A stretch of DNA of 15,568 bases from Cyanobacteria bacterium UBA11153 (lineage in GTDB: Bacteria; Cyanobacteriota; Cyanobacteriia; Cyanobacteriales; Coleofasciculaceae), in contig DOIX01000385.1 in assembly GCA_003511885.1 (NCBI GenBank), positions 1 through 15,568 on the forward strand, given 5' to 3'. Positions 1 to 6,907 of this stretch are shown here, in pieces. The notes under the pieces were generated by a model, which was not told the DNA's origin, made no database searches, and saw only the letters and a program-made list of their open reading frames with translations. Made by a program: the position numbers and the translations under genes. The first letter of the stretch is position 1. Every line of letters starts with the position of its first letter.

Positions 1-72
1 CTTATACAGCAAGCCCTATATAACTATAGCATTTCTCAAATGGGTGGAACACACCCACAAATCCACTCTTTT

Positions 73-112
73 CTTTGCGTACCTTGGCGCGTACCTTTGC
101 GCACCTTTGCGT
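73..112. repeat. Short interspersed ACCTTTGCG-type repeat
   Basis: Imperfect iterations of ACCTT(T/G)GCG occur here, and a diverged copy in the opposite orientation lies at 8580-8610 just after guaA. No coding potential is visible in 1-161. The rest of that stretch is AT-rich intergenic sequence downstream of the ndh cluster. Confidence 0.4.
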
Positions 113-161
113 TAAAAATAAGATTGTGTTCCATACAACTGAGAACCGCTATATTACACCA

Positions 162-194
162 AGAAACCCGGTTCCTCAAAGAAACCGGGTTTCT
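162..194 (-). terminator. Hairpin after ndhE, likely end of the ndh transcript
   Basis: The 15-nt arms (162-176 and 180-194, AGAAACCCGGTT type) pair with one mismatch around a 3-nt CAA loop. The hairpin sits two bases beyond the ndhE stop codon on the minus strand. No U-tract follows on that strand, so it may act as a 3' stabiliser or as a terminator of the U-poor cyanobacterial kind. A close relative of this hairpin lies at 11285-11319, so it also belongs to a dispersed repeat family. Confidence 0.5.
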
Positions 195-196
195 GA

Positions 197-508
197 TTAC
201 CACTTGAGCAAATTAAACTGTTCCATATCCACCGTATCGCGGTTGCGGTAAATTGCCAAGACAATCGCCAACCCAACAGCGGCTTCAGCAGCGGCTACCG
301 CAATCACAAACGTAGTAAAAACTTGACCTTTAATATCTTGAGGATCGACAAAATTAGAGAACCCCATTAAATTCAAGTTTACTGCATTCAGCAGTAACTC
401 AATCGACATTAACACCCGCACAGCATTCCTACTGGTAATTAATCCATAAATACCAATACAGAATAAAGCAGCAGCTAGGAGTAAAAAGTACTGAAGTTGG
501 AGTTCCAT
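197..508 (-). CDS. ndhE: NAD(P)H-quinone oxidoreductase subunit 4L (NdhE/NuoK)
   Basis: This is a membrane-arm subunit of cyanobacterial NDH-1, equivalent to NuoK/ND4L. NDH-1 feeds electrons into plastoquinone for respiration and photosystem I cyclic flow and pumps protons across the thylakoid membrane. The 103-residue protein has three predicted membrane helices (about 3-22, 29-50 and 62-86). The second helix starts near the conserved [12 protein letters not shown] stretch, whose glutamate is the proton-channel residue of the family, and a second acidic residue lies in the [11 protein letters not shown] helix. Length is normal for the family. It is the last gene of ndhA-I-G-E and is followed at once by a hairpin. 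No clear Shine-Dalgarno precedes the ATG, and a repeat-filled 286-nt gap separates it from ndhG. Confidence 0.96.
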   Translation of the reverse strand: MELQLQYFLLLAAALFCIGIYGLITSRNAVRVLMSIELLLNAVNLNLMGFSNFVDPQDIKGQVFTTFVIAVAAAEAAVGLAIVLAIYRNRDTVDMEQFNLLKW

Positions 509-794
509 GAATTCTAATTTGTTGTTGGTTGTTAGTTGTTGGTTGTTGTCCTAATTTCCTTAATAACTGCTACACTTGCCATTCTGACTCCTCCCTTACC
601 TTGCCATTCTGACTCCCCCTTACTAAGGGGGGTTAGGGGGGTTAATGTGTGACACTATTTTCGGAAATTAGTATTAGTTGTTAATTGTTGGTTGCTAGTT
701 GTTGGTTAAGGTAGTCTTTTTTTGCTTTTTGTTAATTGCTTTTTAGCTTTAACTTCACCAACAACAGATAACCATCCCCAAATAACAAATAAAT
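509..794. repeat. Repeat-filled ndhG-ndhE spacer
   Basis: No gene is visible. The spacer holds a GTTGTTGGTT-rich tract (about 520-550 and 672-710) with a complementary CCAACAAC near 760-768. A 16-nt direct repeat TTGCCATTCTGACTCC occurs at 576-591 and 601-616. A CCCCCTT/AAGGGGG hairpin (615-621 with 625-631) is followed by a TTAGGGGGG run. The hairpin belongs to the family also seen at 8766-8816 and 10418-10437. The GT-rich run recurs in the ndhI-ndhA spacer. Confidence 0.6.
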
Positions 795-1421
795 TTAACG
801 ATTCACTTTGGGAGAATCGCTACCTATAGAAGCCAATTCCCGTGGGCGTTCCGGCAAAGTTAAGTTGGTTTCAATTTCTCTGTCTTTTGGTGCAAATAAA
901 TCGGGAATAAAATCGCGACGAGCGAGGATAATTGCTCCCACCATTGCCATTAACAACAAGACGGAAGCTAATTCAAAAGGCAGCAAAAAGTCACTAAAGA
1001 AATGCTTGCCAATTTCCACAATAGGATTGGTAATTATGAGAGCAGAATCAGTTTTAACTGACCAACCTGTAGCCAGAATCATTGTCCCTAGAAGACCAAA
1101 TAATCCCACACAGACTCCTGCTGTTGAAGCGGAACGAATCCACAAGTTTTCCATGGGTTTAAAGTCTTCTCGCTTGTTTACCAACATGATGGCAAACAAA
1201 ATCAGAACATTAACTGCACCTACATAAACTAGAAGTTGTGCTGCGGCGACAAAATCAGCATTCAGCAAGAGATACAACCCCGCCATGCTAACTAAAACAC
1301 CACCTAATAAAAATGCTGAATAAACGATATTGCCCAGCAAAACTACACCTAATGCTGAACCAATCATCATCACAGCGAGGATGGCAAATGAAACAAACTG
1401 AACACCTTGGGCTAGATTCAC
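795..1421 (-). CDS. ndhG: NAD(P)H-quinone oxidoreductase subunit 6 (NdhG/NuoJ)
   Basis: This is the NuoJ/ND6-type subunit in the membrane arm of NDH-1, next to NdhE and NdhA, and it helps couple quinone reduction to proton movement. The 208-residue protein has five predicted membrane helices. Typical sequence features are the GxxVVLLGNIVYSAFLLGG segment near residues 24-43 and the AAQLLVYVGAVNVLILFAIML segment near 60-80, the latter holding the pi-bulge tyrosine region of the family. The C-terminal 40 residues are polar and end outside the membrane. The start is a GTG (1419-1421) supported by AAGGAG 11 nt upstream, the clearest ribosome binding site in the ndh cluster. Length is normal for cyanobacterial NdhG. 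Confidence 0.95.
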   Translation of the reverse strand: MNLAQGVQFVSFAILAVMMIGSALGVVLLGNIVYSAFLLGGVLVSMAGLYLLLNADFVAAAQLLVYVGAVNVLILFAIMLVNKREDFKPMENLWIRSASTAGVCVGLFGLLGTMILATGWSVKTDSALIITNPIVEIGKHFFSDFLLPFELASVLLLMAMVGAIILARRDFIPDLFAPKDREIETNLTLPERPRELASIGSDSPKVNR

Positions 1422-1440
1422 TATTCTTTAATCTCCTTTT

Positions 1441-1610
1441 GGCTGGGGGCTATTGGCTAGGGGCTAGGGGCTAGGGGCTAAAGGCTAGGGGCTAATTGTT
1501 GTAGAAGAGGTTTCTCACTTGTTATTTCTCAAACAACCAAAAACAAACAACCATTACCAATTAGCATTTGACCATTAGCCGTTGGCCATTAGTTAGCCAT
1601 TAGCCATTAA
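1441..1610. repeat. Complementary heptamer arrays in the ndhI-ndhG spacer
   Basis: Eight in-phase heptamers of form GGCTANN run from 1441 to 1496. The opposite motif CCATTAG, complementary to CTAATGG, recurs from 1572 to 1610 (1572-1578, 1586-1592, 1597-1603, 1604-1610 with CCATTAA). The transcript could therefore fold the spacer into a long imperfect stem. The right-hand array runs into the ndhI gene: its TTA at 1607-1609 is the ndhI stop codon read on the minus strand. A 17-nt stretch, TTAGCCATTAACTATCG (1600-1616), is repeated exactly at 15508-15524. Confidence 0.7.
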
Positions 1611-2212
1611 CTATCGGCTTTTTCTTGACTCGTGGCTGCCATTTGTTTGACAATTTCTTCTGGGCGCATACCTGCACGTTGGGCACCTGCTGGTAAATCG
1701 TGAGGTTCGATGATACCTTTGGGTAGGTAAGCAAATTCCCTTAAAGGTGTCACCATTGGATCCTCTGTTACCTTGTAGGGTAACCGTCCTAATGCGACGT
1801 TATCGTAGTTTAGCTCGTGGCGATCGTAGGTGGAAAGTTCGTATTCTTCTGTTGCTGATAAACAGTTGGTTGGACAATATTCGATGCAGTTAGCACAGAA
1901 GATACAAACTCCGAAATCAATACTGTAGTGTTTGAGTTTTTTCTTCTTGCTAGCTTTATCAAAATCGTAGTCTACAACGGGTAAGTTAATCGGGCAAACC
2001 CTGACGCAAACTTCACAAGAAATACATTTATCAAATTCAAAGTGAATCCGACCCCGATACCGTTCCGAAGGAATGAGTTTTTCGTAAGGATATTGTACAG
2101 TAATGGGGCGACGCTGCATGTGGTCGAAGGTAACTGATAAACCTTGACCGATATAACGCGCTGCTTGAACTGCTTCTTTGGCATAGCTGCCAATTTGTTT
2201 GAGAAATTGCAT
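1607..2212 (-). CDS. ndhI: NAD(P)H-quinone oxidoreductase subunit I, 2x[4Fe-4S] ferredoxin-like (NdhI)
   Basis: This NuoI/TYKY-type subunit carries two [4Fe-4S] clusters that pass electrons along the peripheral arm of NDH-1 toward the quinone site. Two complete ferredoxin motifs are visible in the 201-residue protein: Cys63, 66, 69, 73-Pro and Cys103, 106, 109, 113-Pro. The N-terminal amphipathic segment (about 1-30, with [16 protein letters not shown]) is the family's membrane-contacting helix. The C-terminal tail past residue 150 is the usual cyanobacterial extension. The last residues (...KADS) and the stop fall in or next to a dispersed repeat, so the extreme C-terminus may have been reshaped by it. 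No obvious Shine-Dalgarno is seen before the ATG. Confidence 0.97.
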   Translation of the reverse strand: MQFLKQIGSYAKEAVQAARYIGQGLSVTFDHMQRRPITVQYPYEKLIPSERYRGRIHFEFDKCISCEVCVRVCPINLPVVDYDFDKASKKKKLKHYSIDFGVCIFCANCIEYCPTNCLSATEEYELSTYDRHELNYDNVALGRLPYKVTEDPMVTPLREFAYLPKGIIEPHDLPAGAQRAGMRPEEIVKQMAATSQEKADS

Positions 2213-2383
2213 AGTCTGGGTGTCTCTCTCTCGTGTTGTTTGTTTTTGGTTTTTTGTTTTTAGTTGTTTGTTGTTTGTCCTGGGTTTTTAGTTGTTGGTT
2301 GTTGGTTTGGGGTTTTTATGTCTTACCACAACAACGCATAACGAATAAAGAATAACCAACAACTCACAACCAACAACAATTAT
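2213..2383. repeat. GT-rich inverted repeat in the ndhA-ndhI spacer
   Basis: A GTTGTTGGTT-type run at about 2240-2310 faces a complementary CCAACAACTCACAACCAACA run at about 2356-2380, which ends four bases before the ndhA stop. In RNA the two would pair around a loop of about 45 nt. No coding frame is visible. The same GT-rich motif occurs in the ndhG-ndhE spacer. Confidence 0.55.
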
Positions 2384-3502
2384 CTAACCACCAAAAGCAA
2401 AAGGAAAGGCTAATTTTAGGGCGGCAGTTAGGAGTAAATTAACCAAGCCGATGGGGAGGAGGAATTTCCAGCCCAAGTTTAATAGTTGGTCGATGCGGAC
2501 GCGGGGTACTGTCCAACGGAGTAAAATGGCGATAAAGATGAGGAAGTAGGCTTTGAGCAGAGTCATGGTAATACCTAATGATGCGGTAATCACCTGCAAC
2601 CAAGCACTAGTTTCACTGACACCTAACCAACCTGCTAATTGATCGATAGGAATAATAAATTCCCAGCCACCGAGATAGAGAACAGCAACTAATAAAGCTG
2701 ATAGCACTAAGTTAACGTAGGAACCGACATAAAACAATCCGAATTTCATCCCGGCGTATTCTGTCTGATATCCTGCGACTAATTCTTCTTCTGCTTCTGG
2801 TAAGTCAAAAGGTAGTCTTTCGCATTCGGCTAAGACGGAAATCCAAAAGATGATAAAGCCTAGGGGTTGTCGCCAAACATTCCATCCTAAGATACCGTAA
2901 CCGGATTGCTGTTCGACGATATCAATAGTGCTAAGACTATTGGACATCATGACTACGGCTAAAACGGCTAAGGCGAGGGGAATTTCGTAACTAATTGATT
3001 GAGCGGCTGCTCGCAATCCTCCGAGTAGGGAATACTTATTATTGGAGGAATAGCCTGACATGAGTAAGCCAATCGGCTGAATGCTAGAGAGGGCAATCCA
3101 TAAGAATATCCCCGTACCTACATTGGCGATCGCAAGGTTCTGTCCAAAGGGTACGATCAGGTAAGACAGAAAGACTGGAATCACTACCAGTACTGGCCCG
3201 AGGGTGAAGAGTAATGAGTCTGACTTGGCTGGGATAATATCTTCTTTGAAGACTAGTTTCAAGCCATCGGCTACTGGCTGGAGTACTCCTAATGGCCCAG
3301 CATACTCCGGACCAATCCGTTGTTGGGCGGCGGCGGAAATTTTTCTTTCCAACCAGACGCAGACGAGAACTCCCACTGTAGCACCGATAATCATCAGAAA
3401 CATCGGTAAGGGCATCCAGATGGCTTTGGCTACTCCGGCGGGAATGCCAAACTCCCTAAGCGATTGTATAAAAGTTCCTTGGAGGTCAATTCCTGCGTTC
3501 AT
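2384..3502 (-). CDS. ndhA: NAD(P)H-quinone oxidoreductase subunit 1 (NdhA/NuoH)
   Basis: This NuoH/ND1-type subunit forms the plastoquinone entry tunnel where the membrane arm meets the peripheral arm of NDH-1. The 372-residue protein has about eight or nine membrane helices. Conserved signatures are [14 protein letters not shown] near residues 52-65 and the acidic quinone-site loop [16 protein letters not shown] near 225-240, followed by [11 protein letters not shown]. These charged loops are the hallmark of the family. It is the first of four minus-strand ndh genes in the standard cyanobacterial order A-I-G-E, which argues for co-transcription although the spacers are long. The citrate synthase gene that I recall being next to ndhA in some cyanobacteria is not seen upstream here. 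No strong Shine-Dalgarno precedes the ATG. Confidence 0.96.
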   Translation of the reverse strand: MNAGIDLQGTFIQSLREFGIPAGVAKAIWMPLPMFLMIIGATVGVLVCVWLERKISAAAQQRIGPEYAGPLGVLQPVADGLKLVFKEDIIPAKSDSLLFTLGPVLVVIPVFLSYLIVPFGQNLAIANVGTGIFLWIALSSIQPIGLLMSGYSSNNKYSLLGGLRAAAQSISYEIPLALAVLAVVMMSNSLSTIDIVEQQSGYGILGWNVWRQPLGFIIFWISVLAECERLPFDLPEAEEELVAGYQTEYAGMKFGLFYVGSYVNLVLSALLVAVLYLGGWEFIIPIDQLAGWLGVSETSAWLQVITASLGITMTLLKAYFLIFIAILLRWTVPRVRIDQLLNLGWKFLLPIGLVNLLLTAALKLAFPFAFGG

Positions 3503-3870
3503 TGGCGGTTACAAGTAATTACACTAGACAAGTCGGTACACATAGTCACTGGATTGTGAAGATTTTTTGCCAATCTCTTAGTTAGTATATCGTTCCATGG
3601 CAACACGCCCAGCCATTGTCTTGGGAATTTCCACATGCAGGGGTAGTGAGGAGATCTTTTTATGGATATCATTTGTTATGTCTATTAATGGGGAGTGGGG
3701 CATGGGGCATGAGGAATAAGTTATCGCCACTGCCACATTGGGATTGACATAAATGCTTGCTGTATAAGTAAGTCTGAAATCTTGACGGAAATTAGATTCG
3801 AGCGCTGATTCAGTTGGGGAAAAGTACCAGGAATAAGAGTTACACTCCTCTCTTGTCGCCCTCTTCATTC
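3503..3870. other. Gap between ndhA and the 2H-phosphoesterase gene
   Basis: This 368-nt stretch must hold the ndhA promoter, but I cannot pick a convincing one. It contains a GGGGAGTGGGGCATGGGGCA short repeat near 3692-3711. A minus-strand frame stays open from within the 2H gene down to 3578 and ends in IPKTMAGRVAMERYTN. I do not recognise it, and its upstream part is only an out-of-frame reading of the 2H gene. It may be chance or the worn tail of a lost gene. Confidence 0.4.
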
Positions 3871-4254
3871 CTAAACCCAAACGCCAATCGTGACATGAAA
3901 ATCGAATTCCGGCGTTACTTCTATGCCTAATTCTTGGCGGATGGACATCAAACAAGGAGCATAGACATTTAACCACCAATATCTGCCATTCGTCTTAATC
4001 TCATTAGAGTAGTAAAAATTAATCTCTTGACTTGGATAGGCACTCCATCTCAACAGATTCTTGACAATTTCCCCTCTTACTACAGTTATATGAGATCCCA
4101 GCCTGGGGTGTTGCAATCGCAGCCCCAATTTCCTTTGGACAAACCAACAGTAGTATAAACTGAGATCGCGATCGCATTCCAGAATTAACCATCCTATATT
4201 ATTGTCTTCTCCTTCTAGGGGATAATATTTGAGTCTGCCTTTGGCTGGAAGCAT
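3871..4254 (-). CDS. 2H-phosphoesterase-like protein of the phage T4 57B type
   Basis: The 127-residue protein carries two H-x-T-x motifs: His55-Ile-Thr57-Val (GSHITVVRGE) and His120-Val-Thr122-Ile (FDFHVTIG). This pair defines the 2H phosphoesterase superfamily (RNA ligase T / LigT, CPDase, T4 57B), whose members typically cut 2',3'-cyclic or 2'-5' phosphodiester bonds in RNA or nucleotides. The N-terminus LPAKGRLKYYPLEG, the ILECDRDLSLYY segment and the KTNGRYWWLNVY segment recall, from memory, phage and bacterial 57B-like proteins, which are about this length. The gene therefore looks complete. The substrate is unknown. It is divergent from the Rpn-family gene and has a perfect palindrome 14 nt upstream of its ATG. 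No good Shine-Dalgarno is visible. Confidence 0.75.
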   Translation of the reverse strand: MLPAKGRLKYYPLEGEDNNIGWLILECDRDLSLYYCWFVQRKLGLRLQHPRLGSHITVVRGEIVKNLLRWSAYPSQEINFYYSNEIKTNGRYWWLNVYAPCLMSIRQELGIEVTPEFDFHVTIGVWV

Positions 4255-4267
4255 GAGCTTAGATACA

Positions 4268-4287
4268 ATTGGTCATCTATGACCAAT
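4268..4287. promoter_or_regulatory. Perfect 9-bp inverted repeat, candidate operator
   Basis: ATTGGTCAT and ATGACCAAT are separated by CT, 14 nt upstream of the 2H-phosphoesterase ATG. The size and symmetry suit a dimeric repressor site. No regulator gene is adjacent, so this is inference from position and symmetry. Confidence 0.4.
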
Positions 4288-4388
4288 GATAGCGCTTGAC
4301 TCATTTTTTCGCGCGATCGCGTTTTTGGTAAAATACTGATTCCAGTTTTCGCGCCTGTCATGGAAGTTGTCATTCATCAAAATAGCGG

Positions 4389-4404
4389 ACTATACTAGTA
4401 TAGT
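4389..4404. promoter_or_regulatory. Perfect 16-bp palindrome upstream of the Rpn gene
   Basis: ACTATACTAGTATAGT is its own reverse complement and ends 29 nt before the ATG of the Rpn-family gene. It contains TATACT/TAGTAT stretches resembling a -10 box, so a bound protein would overlap the promoter. A HIP1 site follows at 4422-4429. Confidence 0.4.
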
Positions 4405-4433
4405 ATTGATAAATTTCATCTGCGATCGCTATT

Positions 4434-5321
4434 ATGATGTTTATTAACCCCAAAACCGATTACGCCTTTAAAAAAATATTTGGTTCATCTCAAAGCCAAG
4501 ATATCCTGATCAGCTTTCTTAATGCCCTAGTCTATGATGGTCATGATACCATTAAAGAATTAGAAATTATCAATCCCAACCTCCCCCCAGCATTGGCAGG
4601 CTTAAAAGATAGCTATTTGGATGTCAAAGCTAAACTGATAGATGGCACAACAGTCATTATTGAGATGCAGGTATTAAACGTAGAATCTTTTGGCAAACGA
4701 GTTTTGTACAATGCCGCTAAAACTTACGCCTTTCAATTAGAATCAGGACAAGGCTACCGAATGCTCAAGCCTGTGATTGCCTTAACGATTACAGATTTTA
4801 AGATATTTGCTAAAAGGGAGGAACTAATTTCTCGTTTCATTTATAAAGAAGAAACCAGCAATTTTGAATATACTGACAATAATATTCGCTTAATCTTCGT
4901 TGAGCTACCCAAGTTTACCAAAGAAATAGAGGAACTAGAAACTCTGGCTGATAAATGGCTTTATTTTCTCAAATATGCTAGGAGTTTGACTTATATTCCA
5001 GAGAAAATGGATACTATTCCCGAAATTCATCAAGCCTTTGAAATTGCTAATCAAGCTAACTTAACTCGTGAAGAGATGGAAGAAGTTGAACGGAGAGAAA
5101 TGTTTATATACGATCAACAAGGAGCTATCTCTTTAAGTAAAGCAGAAGGTAAAGCTGAAGGTAAAGCTGAAGGTAAAGCTGAAGGTAAAGCTGAAGGTAA
5201 AAAAGAAGAGAAGTTGGAAATTGCCCGAAAATCTCTCGCTTTACTTGATAATGAAACTATTAGTCAAATTACAGGACTTACCGTTGATGAGGTGCAAAAT
5301 TTACGAGAGAATAGTCTCTAA
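4434..5321 (+). CDS. Rpn-family nuclease / PD-(D/E)XK transposase-like protein
   Basis: The 295-residue protein starts MFINPKTDYAFKKIFG, the standard opening of the Rpn/PDDEXK_2 family (putative transposases, recombination-promoting nucleases). The PD-(D/E)XK-type core shows Asp63 (SYLDVKAKLIDG) and Glu77-Met-Gln79 (VIIEMQV), the usual acidic pair of this family. Residues about 80-200 give the family's YNAAKTYAFQLESGQGY and WLYFLKYA segments. The C-terminal region has a charged tail with five KAEG repeats (about 236-255) before a short helical segment (IARKSLALL... ITGLTVDEVQNL) often found at the end of these proteins. ATG codons at 4434 and 4437 are both possible starts. It is transcribed away from the 2H-phosphoesterase gene. 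RecA-independent recombination and DNA cleavage are reported for E. coli RpnA, but the role here is unproven. Confidence 0.88.
   Translation: MMFINPKTDYAFKKIFGSSQSQDILISFLNALVYDGHDTIKELEIINPNLPPALAGLKDSYLDVKAKLIDGTTVIIEMQVLNVESFGKRVLYNAAKTYAFQLESGQGYRMLKPVIALTITDFKIFAKREELISRFIYKEETSNFEYTDNNIRLIFVELPKFTKEIEELETLADKWLYFLKYARSLTYIPEKMDTIPEIHQAFEIANQANLTREEMEEVERREMFIYDQQGAISLSKAEGKAEGKAEGKAEGKAEGKKEEKLEIARKSLALLDNETISQITGLTVDEVQNLRENSL
5139..5198 (+). repeat. Five tandem 12-bp units encoding KAEG
   Basis: AAAGC(A/T)GAAGGT is repeated five times head to tail inside the Rpn-family gene. The first unit has GCA for alanine and the other four have GCT. Copy-number change by slippage would add or remove four residues without shifting the frame. 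Confidence 0.9.
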
Positions 5322-5346
5322 TTTCTCAGATCCTTAATTGCCTTGT

Positions 5347-5384
5347 TAGTAGTAAGCGCTTCAGCCCTAAAGCGCTTACTGCTA
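5347..5384. terminator. Strong hairpin after the Rpn gene
   Basis: AGTAAGCGCTT (5351-5361) pairs perfectly with AAGCGCTTACT (5370-5380). The stem extends by three more pairs past one G-U, giving about 15 bp around an 8-nt loop. It lies 26 nt after the stop codon. No U-tract follows, so it may be a U-poor terminator or a copy of a dispersed palindromic repeat. Confidence 0.5.
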
Positions 5385-5455
5385 ACCAGATTTAATGTAT
5401 CACGATCGCTAAATAGATTAGCTATTAGCCATTAACCATTAATAATACCGCCAAA

Positions 5456-6625
5456 ATGACCAATATTCAATCTGGATATACTTTACCAGTATTTGCTACC
5501 GCTGCGGCAATTGCTGCATTCCATTGGTTGCGCCAACAGAAACCTCTAAATACCGTATCGGTAAATTTAATTGAACCTCCAGAAATAGCAGAAATTCCCA
5601 TAGAGCAAGTAGGGGGAATTAGAGAAGGTATGGCACTAGCAATTACTCGCAGCCATCCCGGAGATAATCTCGATCTTACTCGCAATACACCAATTTGGGC
5701 AGTTGTGGAATGGGGAAACCCCGCACAAGAAGAACAAGTAAAAATAATGGGAGGTGAAGGAATCGGAAAACAACTGCATCGAGAGGGTAAAGCAGCAATT
5801 TATAGTTACGCTCATAAACTAATCAGGGAAAATTTAACTCCCTTACTACAACCAACCGAAAAAATTCAGGCCACAATTATCCTACCCGAAGGACGAAAAC
5901 TAGCCCAACTTACTTCTAATGCGGCTTTTGGTATAGTGGAAGGACTTTCTTTGCTAGGTACGACAGGAATTTCCCAACCTCTCAGTAGTCCAGAACAATT
6001 AGAAGTATATCGCAAAGAAATACAAGACAAAGCCAGTAAATTATTAGAGAATCAAATCCCATCTTTTTCCTCACCCCACTCTCCGCTTCCTATTTCCCAA
6101 TCCCTAGTATTCTGTATCGGGGAAAATGGCTTAGACTTAGCGCAAAAAATGGGTATTTCACCAGAAAGATTAGTGAAAACGGCTAATTGGTTAGGACCAT
6201 TATTAGTAGAGGCAGGATTACAGAAAGTGCCAGCTATTTTATTGTTTGGTTATCACGGCAAATTAATCAAACTAGCAGGGGGAATTTTTCATACTCATCA
6301 CCACTTAGCAGATGGACGGCTAGAAATTTTAACAGCTCATTGCGCTAAAGTGGGATTACCTACCCCTATTTTACAGAATGTTTTGGCTAGCCCGACTGCT
6401 GATGCCGCACTGAAGTATTTGCGACAATTGGATGATAGGGAAGGGAGTAATTGGGTAGAGAGAGTTTATGGCGCGATCGCAGCTAGGATAGATAAACGCT
6501 GCCAAGACTACATCCGCAAGCACTGCGAGCAAGATGTGCAAGTGGGTTCCCTGCTATTTGACAGAAATCGTAAAATTATTGTTACTAGCCCTACAGGTGT
6601 TACATTACTCTCCCAATTGTGCTAG
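5456..6625 (+). CDS. cbiD: Cobalt-precorrin-5B (C1)-methyltransferase CbiD
   Basis: CbiD uses S-adenosylmethionine to methylate C-1 of cobalt-precorrin-5B, giving cobalt-precorrin-6A in the anaerobic (early cobalt) branch of corrin ring synthesis in the cytoplasm. The 389-residue protein starts with the cyanobacterial form SGYTLPVFATAAAIAAFHWL in place of the GxTTGACAAAA stretch common elsewhere. It then shows the GMALAITRSHPGDNLDLTRN segment, VEGLSLLGTTGISQPLS near residues 162-178, LVFCIGENGLDLAQK, LLFGYHGKLIKLAGGIFHTH and HHHLADGRLEIL, all typical of CbiD. Residues about 203-214 (SFSSPHSPLPIS) look like an in-frame low-complexity insertion made by a dispersed CCCCACTCTCC repeat. The ATG at 5456 fits the family N-terminus. 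guaA follows 282 nt downstream on the same strand. Confidence 0.92.
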   Translation: MTNIQSGYTLPVFATAAAIAAFHWLRQQKPLNTVSVNLIEPPEIAEIPIEQVGGIREGMALAITRSHPGDNLDLTRNTPIWAVVEWGNPAQEEQVKIMGGEGIGKQLHREGKAAIYSYAHKLIRENLTPLLQPTEKIQATIILPEGRKLAQLTSNAAFGIVEGLSLLGTTGISQPLSSPEQLEVYRKEIQDKASKLLENQIPSFSSPHSPLPISQSLVFCIGENGLDLAQKMGISPERLVKTANWLGPLLVEAGLQKVPAILLFGYHGKLIKLAGGIFHTHHHLADGRLEILTAHCAKVGLPTPILQNVLASPTADAALKYLRQLDDREGSNWVERVYGAIAARIDKRCQDYIRKHCEQDVQVGSLLFDRNRKIIVTSPTGVTLLSQLC

Positions 6626-6907
6626 CTTTGTATGACTATCTCTAAGCTAGCTCTCTAGCAGCCATCAGGTTTTGTCCAAACCGATTGTAGGTTTTGGCTG
6701 TCATGATTTGGTTTGGCTGATTTTCAGGAAGAGGCGTGTCGCCTCTATCCAGGGGAAAATAATTGTTGATGAAGTAAGCTGACTTCTAGTATCTCGCTAT
6801 CTCCACTTTTCCCAATAAAATCCCCCAATCTCACAGATAATCGCTCATCATAACTATATGAGAGTAGCGATTAACCAGTACACTTCATTAATTTCAGGGA
6901 CACAGCA
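6626..6907 (+). promoter_or_regulatory. cbiD-guaA spacer with several hairpins and the guaA ribosome binding site
   Basis: GCTAGCTT/AAGCTAGC (6621-6628 with 6644-6651) overlaps the cbiD stop and could end its transcript. A CCAAACC/GGTTTTGG stem lies near 6677-6699, and AGAGGCG-TGT-CGCCTCT (6730-6746) is a tight repeat-type hairpin. AGGGA at 6896-6900, seven bases before the GTG at 6908, is a good Shine-Dalgarno and decides the guaA start. I see no recognisable purine riboswitch core. Confidence 0.4.

Noticed and set aside
808..1227. Plus-strand frame of 139 codons opposite ndhG
   Set aside because: It lies fully antisense to a certain gene and has no family resemblance.
3578..3979. Minus-strand frame of 133 codons overlapping the 2H-phosphoesterase gene
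   Set aside because: Its first third is an out-of-frame reading of the 2H gene, and the rest crosses a CATGGGGCATGGGG repeat. The tail IPKTMAGRVAMERYTN could be a gene relic but matches nothing I know.
6626..6907. Purine riboswitch before guaA
   Set aside because: Hairpins are present, but I cannot find the conserved purine aptamer core or three-way junction.
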